DNA of 64,000 bases from Paenibacillus sp. FSL K6-1096 (GTDB lineage Bacteria > Bacillota > Bacilli > Paenibacillales > Paenibacillaceae): positions 3,782,001 through 3,846,000 of the forward strand of contig NZ_CP150274.1 in assembly GCF_037977055.1 (NCBI RefSeq). The letters run 5' to 3'. Shown here one piece after another: positions 15,234 through 25,776 of the stretch. Under the pieces are notes generated by a model that saw only the letters and a program-made list of their open reading frames with translations, had not been told where the DNA came from and searched no databases. Position 1 is the first letter of the stretch; the number at the start of each line of letters is the position of its first letter. The position numbers and the translations under genes were made by a program.

Positions 15234-17318
15234 TCAGTTCATCCACCAGCGCTTGATGCTGTTCCATAGCGAACGGTCTTCCTTCTCAGGGTCTGCTTTA
15301 TCGGAAAGGCCGCCCCCGCCCTTGCCTTCGGCAGGAGAGCCCGTCTCCCCTTCACCGTGCAGGCTGCAGTATTCTGTCGGCTCTGTGCCGCTGATGAAGG
15401 CTTCAAGCTTCTTCTCAGGGCAGTCGGCGGTAGCGAGCAGGCCGGACTGCGGATTCACATAGACGTTGACCACACCAGGCGGAATCGGGAAAATCTTCGG
15501 CGGCACATTCTCCAGCGCCTGTTCCGTGAACTGCGCGAAGATCGGCGCTGCCCGCCTTCCGTCAGCGGTAGCAATCTCCCGGCCCTTATCATACCCCACC
15601 CATACGGCGGTGGAGAGCTCCGGGGTGAAGCCGACCATCCAGCCGTCAGTGTCGGTCGTGCCTGTCTTGCCGGCGACCGGGCGCTTGATCATCGCGGCGA
15701 CCCGGTTGCCTGTCCCCCCGCTCTCGAACACCCCTTCCATCAGCCGGGTCAGCACATAAGCGGCCGCCGGGTCAACCACGGATTCCCCCTGTGGCTGAGG
15801 GGCTTCATATAGAAGGTTCCCGGCGTTATCGGTGATCTTCAGGATGGCCGTTACCGGCTGCTTCACTCCGCCATTCGCAATCACCGCGAAGGCGGAGGCC
15901 ATCTCCAGCGGGCTGACCGGCGAGGTGCCGAGCGCCAGCGAGGGCACGCTGTGCAGCGGGCTCTTGATCCCCAGGGAAGCAGCCATCGCAGCCACCTTGT
16001 CCGCGCCGATCTTCATGATCGTGTTCACGGCATAAATATTGTCGGAGGCGGCGATCGCCTGCTGCATATTAATCTCCCCGAGATACTTGTCGCCGAAGTT
16101 CCGGGGCTGATAGGTTTTGCGGTTGTTGTCGTAGTGGAACAGGGTCGGCTGGCTGTTGAAGACGGACAAGCCCGTCATCTCCTTGGAGGCCAGGGCCGTC
16201 AGATACATGACCGGCTTGAACGAAGAGCCGGGCTGGCGGGTACTGGCCAGGACATGGTTGAACGGGCTGGAACGGTAATTGGTCCCGCCGACCATAGCCT
16301 TCAGATAGCCGGTACGCGGATCTATGGAGACCAGCGCGGTCTCCAGCTCACTGGCCGGGTCCATGCCCTGATCCACCGCCGCTTCCGCAGCCTGCTGCAT
16401 ATCCGGGTCAAGCGTGGTGTACACATTCAGCCCGCCGAGGTCCAGCTCGTCGCTGCTGAGCTTCAGCTTGTCCATCACAAGCGTGCGCACATAATCGCGG
16501 AAGTACGGCGCAGCCACGGTCGTATCCTTTTGCCCCTGCGGATTAAGCCTTAGCTTCTCACCGGCAGCCTCCCGGGCCTGGGCCTCCGTAATATCCCCTA
16601 CCTCGGCCATCGCGCTCAGAATAATCCCCTGGCGCTTCCTGGCGCTATCCAGATGGTTATAGGGGGAGTAGTAGGTCGGGCCTTTGGGAATTCCGGCCAG
16701 CAGAGCGCTCTCCGCCAGATCAAGCTCTGCGGCAGACTTGCCGAAATACATCCGGGCCGCCGCTTCTATCCCGTACGCACCGTGGCCATAATAGATTTCG
16801 TTCAGATACATATTCAGAATTTCGTCTTTGGTATATTTCATCTCAAGCTGAAGGGTATACAGCGCTTCCTTGCCCTTGCGGGTCCAGGTCTTCTCATGGG
16901 ACAGGTACAGATTCCGCGCCAGCTGCTGGGTGAGGGTGCTTGCCCCCTGGGAGCGCTTGCCCGCCTCCAGATTCGCGAGGACTGCTCTGCCCATCCCCTT
17001 CAGGTCAAAGCCGATATGATGATAGAATTTCCGGTCCTCTACTGCCAGTGTGGCCTTGATGAGCAGAGGGGAAATCTGGTTAAGCTTCACAGGCTCGCGG
17101 CTGCGTCCGTCTGTGGTGAAGGTGGTCATCACGTTGCCTCTGGCGTCGAACAGCCTGGAACGGACATCATCCCCGAGCGGGGGCAGCGGTTTGTGATATA
17201 AATATCCCAGCAGCGCCCCGGCCCCCAGCACGAACAGGAGGGCAGAGACACCCAGCAGCCGGAGAAACAGGCGGAAGCGGCGTCTTGGGACTTGGGGTAC
17301 GGCAGAATCGCGCGTCAT
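15234..17318 (-). CDS. Class A penicillin-binding protein 1A (transglycosylase/transpeptidase)
   Basis: 694-residue bifunctional cell-wall synthase. Short cytoplasmic N-terminus, membrane helix about 18-42, GT51 glycosyltransferase domain with EDRKFYHHIGFD (catalytic Glu) and QGASTLTQQLARNLYL, then the transpeptidase domain with the SxxK serine in RQPGSSFKPV, SDN in AASDNIYAVN, and KTGT near residue 590. The C-terminus ends in a Gly/Lys-rich tail after the transpeptidase domain. ATG at 17318 is preceded by AAGGAG at 9 nt. It polymerises lipid II and cross-links strands at the outer face of the membrane. Confidence 0.95.
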   Translation of the reverse strand: MTRDSAVPQVPRRRFRLFLRLLGVSALLFVLGAGALLGYLYHKPLPPLGDDVRSRLFDARGNVMTTFTTDGRSREPVKLNQISPLLIKATLAVEDRKFYHHIGFDLKGMGRAVLANLEAGKRSQGASTLTQQLARNLYLSHEKTWTRKGKEALYTLQLEMKYTKDEILNMYLNEIYYGHGAYGIEAAARMYFGKSAAELDLAESALLAGIPKGPTYYSPYNHLDSARKRQGIILSAMAEVGDITEAQAREAAGEKLRLNPQGQKDTTVAAPYFRDYVRTLVMDKLKLSSDELDLGGLNVYTTLDPDMQQAAEAAVDQGMDPASELETALVSIDPRTGYLKAMVGGTNYRSSPFNHVLASTRQPGSSFKPVMYLTALASKEMTGLSVFNSQPTLFHYDNNRKTYQPRNFGDKYLGEINMQQAIAASDNIYAVNTIMKIGADKVAAMAASLGIKSPLHSVPSLALGTSPVSPLEMASAFAVIANGGVKQPVTAILKITDNAGNLLYEAPQPQGESVVDPAAAYVLTRLMEGVFESGGTGNRVAAMIKRPVAGKTGTTDTDGWMVGFTPELSTAVWVGYDKGREIATADGRRAAPIFAQFTEQALENVPPKIFPIPPGVVNVYVNPQSGLLATADCPEKKLEAFISGTEPTEYCSLHGEGETGSPAEGKGGGGLSDKADPEKEDRSLWNSIKRWWMN

Positions 17319-17550
17319 GGCATCAGGCTCCTTCTTATTCAAGCGAAGACACAGCTGGCATAGCAAGGCCGCTGATGGCTTGTATTCCTCATTATGGGAA
17401 AGGAAGGGGGGAGATATTCATGGGCGCGAACCTCCCCCCTGTAATTTTGCTGCCCGTTAACCCGATATGGTAAAATTCTCGATATAGTGTACAATGGGAA
17501 AGCGAATATGAACTTTATGCATACAGGCAGATATAAGCGAGGAACATGTG

Positions 17551-17994
17551 ATGACTGAAGCGCAGCAAGGTAAATACGGCGTTTCTGTAACGCTGGTGAG
17601 TGTGCAGGGTACGGAGCGCAGTGTCGTTCATGCCGCCGGGGAAGCTTTTGCCAAAGGGCAGTCGCTGTATATCCGTTACGGGGAGCTGCAGCCAGGTCCT
17701 GACGGGAGAGAGGCTGCTGTCCGCAACACACTGAAGATTACCGGGGACGGACTGAAGCTGATCCGCCATGGCGCGGTCGAGTCGGAGCAGTCATTTCAGC
17801 CGGGACAACAGCTGCCGGGGTTCTACCGCTCACCGTATACCCAATTCAATCTCACCACCGACACCAAGACCTTAGACATCCGGCGCAGCGGAAGATCGCT
17901 TGACGCTTCCTGGGAATATGATCTCTACGTATACGGGGAATTATCTGGACAGTTCGCCATCAGTTTGAAGATACAGGAGGAACCACAATCATGA
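17551..17994 (+). CDS. ywiB: DUF1934 beta-barrel protein (YwiB family)
   Basis: 147-residue protein of the YwiB family, which sits directly upstream of argS in B. subtilis as here. Sequence is beta-rich, with alternating hydrophobic residues and no signal peptide; the C-terminal [21 protein letters not shown] is the most conserved-looking part. Function is unknown; a lipocalin-like fold has been proposed for the family. ATG at 17551 (after GAGG) is preferred to GTG at 17548. The stop overlaps the argS start by 4 bp (ATGA), so translation of the two is coupled. Confidence 0.88.
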   Translation: MTEAQQGKYGVSVTLVSVQGTERSVVHAAGEAFAKGQSLYIRYGELQPGPDGREAAVRNTLKITGDGLKLIRHGAVESEQSFQPGQQLPGFYRSPYTQFNLTTDTKTLDIRRSGRSLDASWEYDLYVYGELSGQFAISLKIQEEPQS

Positions 17995-19676
17995 CACAAC
18001 GTTTGAATCCGCTCCAGCTTGCCCATGAACGGGTGAAGGAGGCCATCGCCGACGCCGTGGTAGCGGCCGGTCTGGTCGCGCGCGAGGAGCTGCCTGCCAT
18101 TATTCTGGAGGTGCCCAAGGACAAGGCGCATGGAGATATAGCGACGAATGCTGCTATGCAGCTGACCCGTATTGCCAAGCGCAACCCGCGGCAGATCGCC
18201 GAAGCGATTGTTGAGCATCTGGATACCAGCCGGGCTTCTATTGAGAAGGCGGAGATCGCCGGACCGGGCTTCATTAACTTTACTCTGTCCAAAAGCTATC
18301 TGTATCCCGTGATCGCGCTTGTCGCCGAACAGGGCGGGGACTACGGACGGGTAGATATCGGCCAGGGCAAGAAGGTTGAGGTGGAATTCGTCAGCGCCAA
18401 CCCTACCGGCAGCCTGCATCTGGGCCATGCCCGCGGAGCGGCTGTCGGCGATGCGCTGTGCAACCTGCTGGACTATGCCGGATACCAGGTCACCCGGGAA
18501 TACTATATTAATGATGCCGGGAACCAGATCTCCAATCTCTGCCTGTCGATTGAAGCCCGCTACCTGCAGGAGCTGGGCCAGCCCGCCGAGATGCCGGAGG
18601 ATGGCTACCACGGCGAGGATATCAAGGGCTTCGCGAAGGAGCTGGTCGCCGAGAAGGGCGATTCCCTGCTGTCGATGACACCGGGCGACCGGGCAGCCTT
18701 CTTCCGCACCTATGGCCTGGCCAAGGAGCTGGATAAGATCAAGCGCGACCTCAGCCGCTTCCGGGTGAACTTCGATATCTGGTTCAGTGAGACCTCCCTC
18801 TATGAGAACGGCGAGGTGCTGCGCTCACTGGACGAGCTGCGTGAACGCGGAGAGGTCTATGAGAAGGAAGGGGCTACGTGGCTTGCGACCACCAAATACG
18901 GTGACGACAAGGACCGTGTCCTGATCAAGAATGACGGTACGTACACTTACCTCACTCCGGACATCGCATACCATAGCGACAAATACGGACGGGGCTACGA
19001 TACGATGATCAACATCTGGGGAGCGGACCATCACGGTTATATTCCGCGGATGAAGGCAGCCATGGCGGCGCTGGGCAATGATCCCGACAAGCTGGTGGTG
19101 CTGATTGCCCAGATGGTCAGCCTGTTCCAGAACGGCGAGAAGGTCAAGATGTCGAAGCGTACCGGCAAGGCCGTGACGATGGAGGATCTGATGGAGGAGG
19201 TCGGCCTCGATGCCATCCGTTACTTCTTCACGATGCGCAGCATGGATTCGCATCTGGATTTCGACATGGATCTGGCGATTTCTACCTCCAACGACAATCC
19301 GGTCTTCTATGTCCAGTACGCCCATGCACGGATCTGCAGCATCTTCCGCCAGGCGGAGGAGCAGGGCATTGTGCTGCCGGCTGCGGACCAGCTGGATTAC
19401 AGCAAGCTGACGGCTGCCCATGAATACGACCTGCTCCGCAAGATCGGCGAGCTTCCCGCTGAGATTACGGTGGCCGCCGAGGGCTATGCGCCGCACCGCC
19501 TGATCCGTTATGTGTACGATCTGGCTTCGCTGTTCCACAGCTACTACAAGGCTGAGCGTGTCATCACAGAGGATGCGGAGCAGACCTTGGCCCGCCTGGC
19601 TCTGCTGGGCGCCACGCGGACAGCTATTGCCAATGTTCTGCGGCTGGTCGGTGTGACTGCACCGGACCGGATGTAG
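17991..19676 (+). CDS. argS: Arginyl-tRNA synthetase
   Basis: Class Ia synthetase of 561 residues charging tRNA-Arg. The N-terminal additional domain (about 1-120) recognises the tRNA D-loop; the HIGH motif is HLGHARGA at 143-150; KMSKR is at 386-390 and intact, whereas some ArgS enzymes lack the second Lys; the C-terminal helical DALR anticodon-binding domain covers about 440-561 and ends with APDRM, the usual terminus. No T-box leader is visible upstream. It is expressed with ywiB. Confidence 0.97.
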   Translation: MTQRLNPLQLAHERVKEAIADAVVAAGLVAREELPAIILEVPKDKAHGDIATNAAMQLTRIAKRNPRQIAEAIVEHLDTSRASIEKAEIAGPGFINFTLSKSYLYPVIALVAEQGGDYGRVDIGQGKKVEVEFVSANPTGSLHLGHARGAAVGDALCNLLDYAGYQVTREYYINDAGNQISNLCLSIEARYLQELGQPAEMPEDGYHGEDIKGFAKELVAEKGDSLLSMTPGDRAAFFRTYGLAKELDKIKRDLSRFRVNFDIWFSETSLYENGEVLRSLDELRERGEVYEKEGATWLATTKYGDDKDRVLIKNDGTYTYLTPDIAYHSDKYGRGYDTMINIWGADHHGYIPRMKAAMAALGNDPDKLVVLIAQMVSLFQNGEKVKMSKRTGKAVTMEDLMEEVGLDAIRYFFTMRSMDSHLDFDMDLAISTSNDNPVFYVQYAHARICSIFRQAEEQGIVLPAADQLDYSKLTAAHEYDLLRKIGELPAEITVAAEGYAPHRLIRYVYDLASLFHSYYKAERVITEDAEQTLARLALLGATRTAIANVLRLVGVTAPDRM

Positions 19677-19685
19677 CTTCATATG

Positions 19686-19727
19686 TATACAGCGCCGCCC
19701 CTGTACCCCAGGGGCGGCATTTCTGTC
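19686..19727. terminator. Bidirectional terminator
   Basis: GCCGCCCCTG / CAGGGGCGGC stem with a 5-nt loop between the convergent argS and subtilase genes, with T-rich flank on the plus side. Confidence 0.75.
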
Positions 19728-19736
19728 TCCCGCCGC

Positions 19737-20933
19737 CTATGCCTTCGCGGCGGCCACGGCCTTGGCGCCGCTGCCGCTGGTGCGGCGCCGGGCCCGGATG
19801 CCTGCGCGCAGCAGCCGCAGCGCATCGGCAGCCCCGCCGCCCAGCGCAGCGCGGCGCTGGCCCTTGCGCAGCCGCACCGGCATGGAGGTGCGGCGCAAGA
19901 GCAGCTTCAGCTCGCGCGGCGTGAGGCCGGGCCTCAGCGCGAGCAGCAGAGCCGCGGCACCGGTGACATGCGAGGTCGCCATAGAGGTGCCGCTCATTTC
20001 CTTGTACCCCTCCCGCAGCCAGCAGGAGGGGATGTTCTCGCCCGGACCGTAGACATCGATATACGGTCCGCGGTTGCTGAAGGCGGCGACGCGCTGCCTT
20101 CTGTCCAGGGCCCCTACGGCAATAGTCTCCGGATAGCGGGCTGGGTAATCCCCGCCGCGCTTGCCGTCGTTGCCGGAGGAGGCGATGATGGCGATCCCGG
20201 CCCGGTAGGCCTTGATCACCACATCGTGCAGTGCCTTGCTCCGGTTTCTCATCCCGAAGCTCATATTGATGAGATCGATTTTGTTCTGGACGCACCAATC
20301 GATCCCGAGAACAATGTCGGACACATAGGCGGAGCCGTTGTGGTCGAATGCCTTCACCGGATACAGCAGTGCCCGGGGGGCGACGCCCATCATGTTCCGC
20401 GCGCCTCCGGCCGCCGCCAGCGTTCCGGCTATATGCGTGCCGTGGCCGTTGTCATCCAGCGGCATCATGCCGCGGTTCAGCAGATTGACGCCGGAGGCCA
20501 GGGAATGCTTCAGATCGGGATGGCGGAAATCGACACCCGTATCAATGACGCCGATCTTCACATGGACGCCGGTCGACCGCGACCAGGCCTGCGGGGCCCG
20601 GATGGCCTTGATCCCCCAGGGCATCAGGGAGGAACCGCCTTTGTCCTCAGCCATCGAATGCACTCTGATCCGGGAATCTTCTTCTATACACAGGGAATCG
20701 GCATAACGGTCCATCAGCCGCTGGGCTCCGGCGGCGGGCATGACAAAAGCCCGGATCAGCGTAGACACCCGAACCTGCCGCAGCCCGGGCTTCTTGGCCT
20801 TCAGGGATTTCCATTGCGCCAGCGCTCCGGCATAATTCCGGGGATCGTTGAAGGTCACAATCTGCCGCTGTGCACTAGTGGGGGCAGCCTTCATTTCTTC
20901 AAGCAGCATCTGCCAAAATCCGTAATAATCCAT
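19737..20933 (-). CDS. Subtilisin-family (S8) serine protease
   Basis: 398 residues. Residues about 24-95 resemble an I9-type prodomain, followed by the S8 domain with catalytic Asp131 (GVIDTGVD), His164 (NGHGTHIAGT), oxyanion Asn255 (SSGND) and Ser317 (SGTSMATSHV). No Sec signal peptide precedes the prodomain, so the enzyme may act inside the cell or be exported by another route. The last 60 residues are rich in Ala and Arg and encoded by very GC-rich DNA, ending in AKAVAAAKA. ATG at 20933 has GAGGAGGGG 12 nt upstream, a longer spacing than ideal; the frame stays open upstream but has no better start. Divergent from rpoE. Confidence 0.9.
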   Translation of the reverse strand: MDYYGFWQMLLEEMKAAPTSAQRQIVTFNDPRNYAGALAQWKSLKAKKPGLRQVRVSTLIRAFVMPAAGAQRLMDRYADSLCIEEDSRIRVHSMAEDKGGSSLMPWGIKAIRAPQAWSRSTGVHVKIGVIDTGVDFRHPDLKHSLASGVNLLNRGMMPLDDNGHGTHIAGTLAAAGGARNMMGVAPRALLYPVKAFDHNGSAYVSDIVLGIDWCVQNKIDLINMSFGMRNRSKALHDVVIKAYRAGIAIIASSGNDGKRGGDYPARYPETIAVGALDRRQRVAAFSNRGPYIDVYGPGENIPSCWLREGYKEMSGTSMATSHVTGAAALLLALRPGLTPRELKLLLRRTSMPVRLRKGQRRAALGGGAADALRLLRAGIRARRRTSGSGAKAVAAAKA

Positions 20934-21067
20934 AAGTAACGCCGTCCCCTCCTCGGTGCCGTGCTGACATATAGTATGACAAGGGGAGGGGGGCCGAATG
21001 GGAACTTGCCCTTTTTTGAGGAAATAGGCTGCCCATCGTGTCAAAAGGCCTGCGTTTACATAAAATA

Positions 21068-21172
21068 AACAGAGGGAACCGTAAAGCTCCCTTTGCAACA
21101 TCCCGTAAGGAGCCGATTCCTTGGCGTGGATACAGTCATGCGCGGAGGGTTTCCCTCCGCCTTTTTACCACC
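21068..21172 (+). ncRNA. Candidate small RNA with three hairpins and an intrinsic terminator
   Basis: On the plus strand: hairpin 1 pairs CAGAGGGA (21070-21077) with TCCCTTTG (21088-21095); hairpin 2 pairs ATCC with GGAT and, inside, AAGGA with TCCTT around the loop GCCGAT; hairpin 3 is GCGGAGGG-TTT-CCCTCCGC followed by CTTTTT (21142-21165), a strong Rho-independent terminator. A weak promoter-like TAAAAT lies at 21061-21066. No open reading frame fits. The region lies between divergent genes, so the terminator serves neither; this argues for a separate short transcript. I cannot match it to a known RNA family. Confidence 0.5.
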
Positions 21173-21175
21173 TTC

Positions 21176-21255
21176 ACTCATGATTAGAGCCTTTCCGGAG
21201 AGGACAAGCCTCTGCCGGGCGGAAGTTACAGGCGCTCCTCCCTGTAGTCATGAGT
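21176..21255. other. Unidentified 80-bp structured element with three-way-junction potential
   Basis: The ends ACTCATGA (21176-21183) and TCATGAGT (21248-21255) are perfect complements. Inside, TTTCCG pairs with CGGAAG and encloses GAGAGG / CCTCT, and TTACAGG pairs with CCTGTAG around an 8-nt loop. Together they form an outer stem with two branch hairpins on either strand. None of the riboswitch or ribozyme signatures I know fits. It sits between the candidate small RNA and the rpoE promoter. Confidence 0.5.
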
Positions 21256-21322
21256 AATAGACTTGCAATTTAACCGCAAATAGGTTTTACTTAGGTTTGT
21301 TAATGGATATCATGAATGAAGA

Positions 21323-21328
21323 TATAAT
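21323..21328 (+). promoter_or_regulatory. Probable -10 element of rpoE (TATAAT)
   Basis: A perfect TATAAT lies 36 bp before the rpoE start; the -35 position (TTAATG near 21300) is poor. Confidence 0.5.
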
Positions 21329-21364
21329 GAATGGTGAAGAATGTGTGAGAGGAAGTGTCCTTTA

Positions 21365-21919
21365 GTGAGTACGCCACTCAATTTGAAGCTGGACCCTGAG
21401 AAAGTCAAAGAAATGCCGATGGTGGACCTGGCTTTTCTGGTGCTTAAGGCAGCCAATACGCCTTACTATTACCGTGATCTGATGGTTGAGGTAGCCAAGC
21501 TGCGCGGAATGACCGACCAAGAGAGCGAAGATACGATTGCCCAGCTATATACCGAGATTAATATCGACGGGCGTTTTGCCTGTGTCGGAACCAACCTGTG
21601 GGGCCTGAAGCGCTGGTACCCGCTGGAACGCTCCGATGATCCTGTCGGCAACACCAAGCGTGTGCGCATCATCAACGATGAGGACGACGATCTGGAAGAT
21701 GATGACTTCACCGAGGAAGAAGATAACTACGCTGCAGAGGAAGAGGACTTCGATGCGATTGACGAAGACCGCGACGACCTCTATTCCGATGACGACAGCG
21801 AAGAGGAAGTTGACGAAGATGTGGTCATTGATGAAGACGACATTGACGAAGACGAAGAAGAGTCGGATGACCTGGACGAAGAAGAGGCTGACGGCGAGGA
21901 TGAAGACGATAATTACTAA
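21365..21919 (+). CDS. rpoE: RNA polymerase delta subunit
   Basis: 184 residues. The N-terminal folded domain (1-90, LDPEKVKEMPMVDLAFLVLKAANTPYYYRDLMVEV) is the winged-helix HARE-HTH type that binds core polymerase; the C-terminal half is an extremely acidic, disordered tail of Asp and Glu. The delta subunit increases polymerase recycling and promoter selectivity in Firmicutes. GTG at 21365 gives the canonical N-terminus; the binding site is AGAGGA 11-13 nt upstream. The neighbour pyrG downstream is the arrangement known from B. subtilis. Confidence 0.95.
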   Translation: MSTPLNLKLDPEKVKEMPMVDLAFLVLKAANTPYYYRDLMVEVAKLRGMTDQESEDTIAQLYTEINIDGRFACVGTNLWGLKRWYPLERSDDPVGNTKRVRIINDEDDDLEDDDFTEEEDNYAAEEEDFDAIDEDRDDLYSDDDSEEEVDEDVVIDEDDIDEDEEESDDLDEEEADGEDEDDNY

Positions 21920-21953
21920 TCCGTAGTCTTGGCCGGGGGTACAAATTCCACCC

Positions 21954-21994
21954 TTGACAGCGGCAGGACCGTCAGAGTACACTATTGCATGGGC
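21954..21994 (+). promoter_or_regulatory. pyrG promoter with GGGC transcription start
   Basis: TTGACA (21954-21959), 18-bp spacer, TACACT (21978-21983), then after 7 nt the sequence GGGC at 21991-21994. B. subtilis pyrG transcripts begin GGGC, and polymerase stutters at the G run when CTP is scarce. The match in position and sequence suggests the same control here. Confidence 0.75.
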
Positions 21995-22026
21995 TTATAA
22001 TGAAAGTTAATATTGTTTTCCAAAAT

Positions 22027-22068
22027 AAAAAGTGCCCCGGCTCTACGGGTGTCACTTTTTTGTTTTTT
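22027..22068 (+). terminator. Attenuator terminator in the pyrG leader
   Basis: Stem AAAAGTG / CACTTTT with inner CCCG / CGGG and a following T-run, 36-78 nt after the expected start. Its 5' arm contains GCCCC, which a 5' poly-G tail could pair with to block termination, as known for pyrG of B. subtilis. It may also terminate rpoE transcripts. Confidence 0.75.
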
Positions 22069-22122
22069 TAGAGGAGAAGTAAGGAAGAATTCCGCGGTTT
22101 TTCGCGCATTCAAGGTTCCTGA

Positions 22123-23829
<1,707 letters not shown>

Positions 23830-23872
23830 GGTATTGGGCCAATAGGTAAAATGAACAGGCCGGCCCGGCCTG

Positions 23873-23904
23873 CGGGAGCCTCCTTAGGGAGGCTTCTTTT
23901 TTAA
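23873..23904 (+). terminator. Rho-independent terminator of pyrG
   Basis: AGCCTCC-TTAG-GGAGGCT followed by a T-run. The rest of the 300-bp gap up to spo0F contains the sigma-H promoter listed next and no gene. Confidence 0.9.
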
Positions 23905-24011
23905 AGGATAGCCCTGCACAACTCCTTCCGGATTGCAAGGGGACTGTACTCCCGCTTTTTCACAGATATCCCCCCTTTATATGGCATAGATTTACGCATT
24001 TTAGCCAATTA

Positions 24012-24038
24012 GCAGGATTTTGGCTGCAAAGCACGAAT
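24012..24038 (+). promoter_or_regulatory. Sigma-H-type promoter of spo0F
   Basis: GCAGGATTT, 11-bp spacer, CACGAAT matches the sigma-H consensus (AGGATTT / GAAT). spo0F of B. subtilis is transcribed from a sigma-H promoter, so the placement, about 100 bp upstream of the start codon, is as expected. I did not find a clear Spo0A box. Confidence 0.65.
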
Positions 24039-24133
24039 AATAGGTTTCGTATAGAATTAAGTTGAAGCGGGGCCGTTAGCTGTTGAGAGGGCGCGGTATG
24101 GACAATCTGCCTTAAACTCTGGGAGGGTATCGT

Positions 24134-24520
24134 ATGGAAAAGAAGAAAGTATTAATCGTCGACGATCAGAATGGAATCCGGATTCTTCTCATGGAAGTAT
24201 TCAATAGTGAAGGTTATGCCACCTTTCAGGCAGCTAACGGAAAAATGGCGCTGGACATCGTCAGGACCGAGTCGCCGGATATGGTTCTTCTGGACATGAA
24301 GATTCCTGGAATGGACGGGCTGGAGATCCTTAAGCATCTGAAGGAGCTGAATCCGTCAATCAAGGTCATTATGATGACCGCCTACGGGGAACTCGACATG
24401 ATCAAGGAAGCCACCAAGCTGGGCGCCCTGATGCACTTCACCAAGCCGTTTGATATCGATGAGATGCGTGTCGCCGTCAATATGCACCTGCACAACAAAT
24501 CGGTAGACCAATGCAGCTAG
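24134..24520 (+). CDS. spo0F: Sporulation phosphorelay response regulator Spo0F
   Basis: Single-domain receiver of 128 residues that takes phosphate from sporulation kinases and passes it to Spo0B. Acidic pocket Asp10-Asp11, phospho-acceptor Asp54 ([11 protein letters not shown]), conserved Thr82 ([11 protein letters not shown]) and Lys104 (FTKPFDID) are all present, and the sequence is very close to B. subtilis Spo0F, including the [13 protein letters not shown] helix that contacts kinase and Spo0B. A sigma-H promoter precedes it and fba follows, as in B. subtilis. Confidence 0.97.
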   Translation: MEKKKVLIVDDQNGIRILLMEVFNSEGYATFQAANGKMALDIVRTESPDMVLLDMKIPGMDGLEILKHLKELNPSIKVIMMTAYGELDMIKEATKLGALMHFTKPFDIDEMRVAVNMHLHNKSVDQCS

Positions 24521-24607
24521 CTTCAGAAGTTCGGAGTTTGGGAATGTCTTGTTATGGATACGCTAAAATAGGAAAATGATCCGCAGATAAAGGGTTGGCT
24601 AAATATC

Positions 24608-24630
24608 GTCCCACCGGGACATTTTTTTGT
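24608..24630 (+). terminator. Short terminator after spo0F
   Basis: GTCCC-ACC-GGGAC stem followed by a run of seven T. It separates spo0F from the fba promoter. Confidence 0.75.
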
Positions 24631-24659
24631 GTATCCTATTTAGTATTTAATACAGGATG

Positions 24660-24668
24660 TGCTATAAT
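24660..24668 (+). promoter_or_regulatory. Extended -10 promoter of fba
   Basis: TGC-TATAAT, an extended -10 element with perfect hexamer, about 60 bp before the start codon. The -35 region is weak, which an extended -10 can offset. Confidence 0.6.
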
Positions 24669-24727
24669 AGGCCTGTATGTGATGTCGGCTTATATAAGCA
24701 GCCCAATATTTTAGGAGGATTGAAACC

Positions 24728-25582
24728 ATGCCATTAGTATCTATGACAGACATGTTATCCAAAGCACTTGAAGGAAAATATGCGGTTGGCCAGTTCAACA
24801 TCAATAACCTGGAGTGGACTCAAGCGATTCTTGGTGCAGCAGAAGAAGAGAAGTCACCGGTAATCCTTGGTGTATCCGAAGGCGCAGCCCGTCACATGGG
24901 CGGATTCAATACGGTAGTGAAGATGGTTGAAGGTCTGATTCAGGACATGAAGATCACCGTTCCTGTAGCGATTCACCTGGACCACGGTTCCAGCTTTGAC
25001 AAATGTAAAGAAGCTATCGATGCCGGATTCACTTCCGTTATGATCGACGGCTCCCACCATCCAATCGACGAGAACATTGAAATGACTAAGAAAGTCGTTG
25101 AATATGCTCACGCCAAAGGCGTATCTGTAGAAGCAGAGGTAGGTACTGTAGGCGGACAGGAAGATGACGTTATCGGCGGCATTCAGTATGCTGACCTTAA
25201 CGAATGCGTACGCATCGTTAAAGAGACCGGCATTGACACCCTGGCTCCTGCACTTGGCTCCGTACACGGCCCTTACCATGGCGAGCCTAACCTGGGATTC
25301 AAGGAAATGGAAGAGATCTGCAATGCAGTTAAGCTTCCGCTCGTGCTGCACGGCGGTACTGGTATTCCATTGCATGATATCCAGAAGTCCATCTCCCTGG
25401 GAACTTCCAAGATCAACGTGAACACTGAGAACCAGATTGCATTCGCTAAGGTTGTCCGTGAAGTGCTTGCTGCTAAGCCTGATGCTTACGACCCGCGTAC
25501 ATTCATCGCACCGGGCCGCGAAGCGATCAAGCAGACCGTTATCGGCAAAATCCGTGAGTTCGGCTCCAGCAACAAAGCCTAA
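24728..25582 (+). CDS. fba: Class II fructose-1,6-bisphosphate aldolase
   Basis: 284-residue zinc-dependent glycolytic aldolase that cleaves fructose-1,6-bisphosphate to DHAP and glyceraldehyde-3-phosphate. Zinc and catalytic residues are visible in HLDHGSSFD (catalytic Asp, zinc His), the conserved [21 protein letters not shown] and LHGGTGIP blocks. Codon use is biased toward a small optimal set with more T-ending codons than the neighbours, as expected for a highly expressed gene. Neighbourhood spo0F-fba-murA-rho matches B. subtilis, except that the transaldolase gene found there is absent. Confidence 0.97.
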   Translation: MPLVSMTDMLSKALEGKYAVGQFNINNLEWTQAILGAAEEEKSPVILGVSEGAARHMGGFNTVVKMVEGLIQDMKITVPVAIHLDHGSSFDKCKEAIDAGFTSVMIDGSHHPIDENIEMTKKVVEYAHAKGVSVEAEVGTVGGQEDDVIGGIQYADLNECVRIVKETGIDTLAPALGSVHGPYHGEPNLGFKEMEEICNAVKLPLVLHGGTGIPLHDIQKSISLGTSKINVNTENQIAFAKVVREVLAAKPDAYDPRTFIAPGREAIKQTVIGKIREFGSSNKA

Positions 25583-25633
25583 TTATTAACCTGCCGCATA
25601 ACCCGTTTTTCCACACAAGCCATTCGTTTTCCT

Positions 25634-25682
25634 CAGAAACGGTCGCCGTCCTAAGCTAAGGGCGGCGCAGCCGTTTCTTCTT
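25634..25682 (+). terminator. Terminator of fba
   Basis: GCCGTCCT / AGGGCGGC stem with outer ACGG / CCGT pairing, followed by TTTCTTCTTCT. Confidence 0.6.
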
Positions 25683-25776
25683 CTAATCACCAATCACCAT
25701 TACCGTATGTCTCACAAGCCACAACTGGTATTGCCGCAACAAGATGCAATACACGTAGGGGGAACCTGATAAATTT

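Noticed and set aside
21545..21982. 145-codon minus-strand frame opposite rpoE
   Set aside because: It is the reverse reading of the acidic Asp/Glu repeat of rpoE, giving a hydrophobic low-complexity translation.
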